Source of the DNA: Candidatus Cloacimonadota bacterium
GTDB taxonomy: Bacteria; Cloacimonadota; Cloacimonadia; Cloacimonadales; TCS61
DNA length: 5,904 bases
NCBI GenBank assembly: GCA_030638385.1
Contig: DAOWES010000097.1
Location: 1 to 5,904, forward strand
Direction of reading: 5' to 3'
Both the position numbers and the translations under genes were made by a program. Positions 5,510-5,904 of this stretch are shown here, piece by piece. Each line of letters opens with the position of its first letter. The stretch's first letter is position 1. The notes beneath the pieces are model-generated. The model worked only from the letters and a program-made list of their open reading frames with translations, was not told where the DNA came from and searched no databases.

Positions 5510-5904
5510 AAAATTTGAAAATTAATATTCCTGTGCCAATTTTTGGCATTGGTTGCGGTGTGTTGGGAATGAGTTTATCTAAAACTAGCATTGATTTGGG
5601 AAAATACGCTTCAATTTTATTAAAAGCTTTGGAATATCGTGGCTACGATTCCACTGGTGGAGCTTTTCAAAATGATAAAAAAGAGATAACTTTGCTAAAA
5701 GATGTTGGGAAACCAAGTACTTTGGTAAAAACTCTTGGCATAGAAAATCAGGATGGGAAAATATTTTGTGGTCAGGTCAGATGGGCCACCTTTGGTGGGG
5801 TAAGCAAAAAGAATGCACAACCTCATGAAGTTAAATGTAAAATACATATTTATGGTGCCCATAATGGTAACATTACAAATACAAGAGAGTTAAAGACTTT
5901 TTTA
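5506..5904 (+). CDS. GlmS-like glutaminase-domain protein, N-terminal part (partial)
   Basis: The first 133 residues of a protein cut by the window end. They match the class II (Ntn) glutamine amidotransferase domain of glucosamine-6-phosphate synthase: a GCGVLGMSL segment like the usual MCGIFGYVG, LEYRGYDSTG (42-51), VRWATFGG (91-98), KNAQPH (102-107) and AHNGNITNTREL (118-129). Such domains release ammonia from glutamine for transfer to a sugar phosphate. Two points are odd. The presumed nucleophile Cys17 lies behind a 16-residue extension with no ATG, GTG or TTG directly before it. In addition, histidines usual in GlmS (WATHG, NAHPH) are replaced by Phe96 and Gln105. The start at 5506 overlaps the ispD stop (ATGA) and has GGGGA (5492-5496) upstream. 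It could be a divergent GlmS or a different sugar amidotransferase; the missing C-terminal part (SIS domains or not) would decide. Confidence 0.8.
   Translation, partial: MKNLKINIPVPIFGIGCGVLGMSLSKTSIDLGKYASILLKALEYRGYDSTGGAFQNDKKEITLLKDVGKPSTLVKTLGIENQDGKIFCGQVRWATFGGVSKKNAQPHEVKCKIHIYGAHNGNITNTRELKTFL

Overview
The window is AT-rich bacterial chromosome, and every supported gene lies on the + strand. Most starts have recognisable Shine-Dalgarno sequences (GGGAGG, AGGAG, AAGGA, GGAG), and one perfect TATAAT -10 box is present. This fits a generic low-GC, SD-using bacterium better than a typical Bacteroidota genome. The mix of genes would suit an anaerobe of the Cloacimonadota/Fibrobacterota sort, but that taxonomic guess is weak and rests on gene style alone.

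Layout. (1) Positions 1-93 hold the unrecognised C-terminal tail of a gene. (2) Positions 94-889 hold a REP-associated (IS200-like, Y1/HUH) transposase gene. It sits inside a symmetric set of four short palindromes, CCCAC..GTGGG, AACC..GGTT, gene, AACC..GGTT, CCCAC..GTGGG, with a further related inverted repeat upstream. (3) Positions 890-2373 hold two overlapping genes: a DUF364 (putative heavy-metal-chelation) protein and type I methionine aminopeptidase, Map. (4) Positions 2466-4664 hold two abutting membrane-protein genes: an ArsP_2-type putative manganese/heavy-metal exporter and an MFS transporter resembling the fosmidomycin-resistance (Fsr) group. Three successive hairpin/T-tract structures follow. 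(5) Positions 4814-5904 hold ispD (MEP isoprenoid pathway) overlapping the start of a glutaminase-domain protein of the GlmS type, which is cut off by the window end.

How the genes may work together. Map needs a divalent metal, its upstream partner belongs to a family tied to metal chelation, and the next unit begins with a probable metal exporter, so 890-3494 may be loosely metal-themed; this is inference. The Fsr-like carrier lies next to a gene of the pathway that fosmidomycin blocks, but a strong terminator separates them. The most noteworthy items are the nested palindromes around the transposase, whose arms differ by compensating base changes, and the GlmS-like protein, whose presumed catalytic cysteine is at residue 17 instead of the N-terminus. 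I see no CRISPR array, tRNA, rRNA or clearly new multi-gene system.
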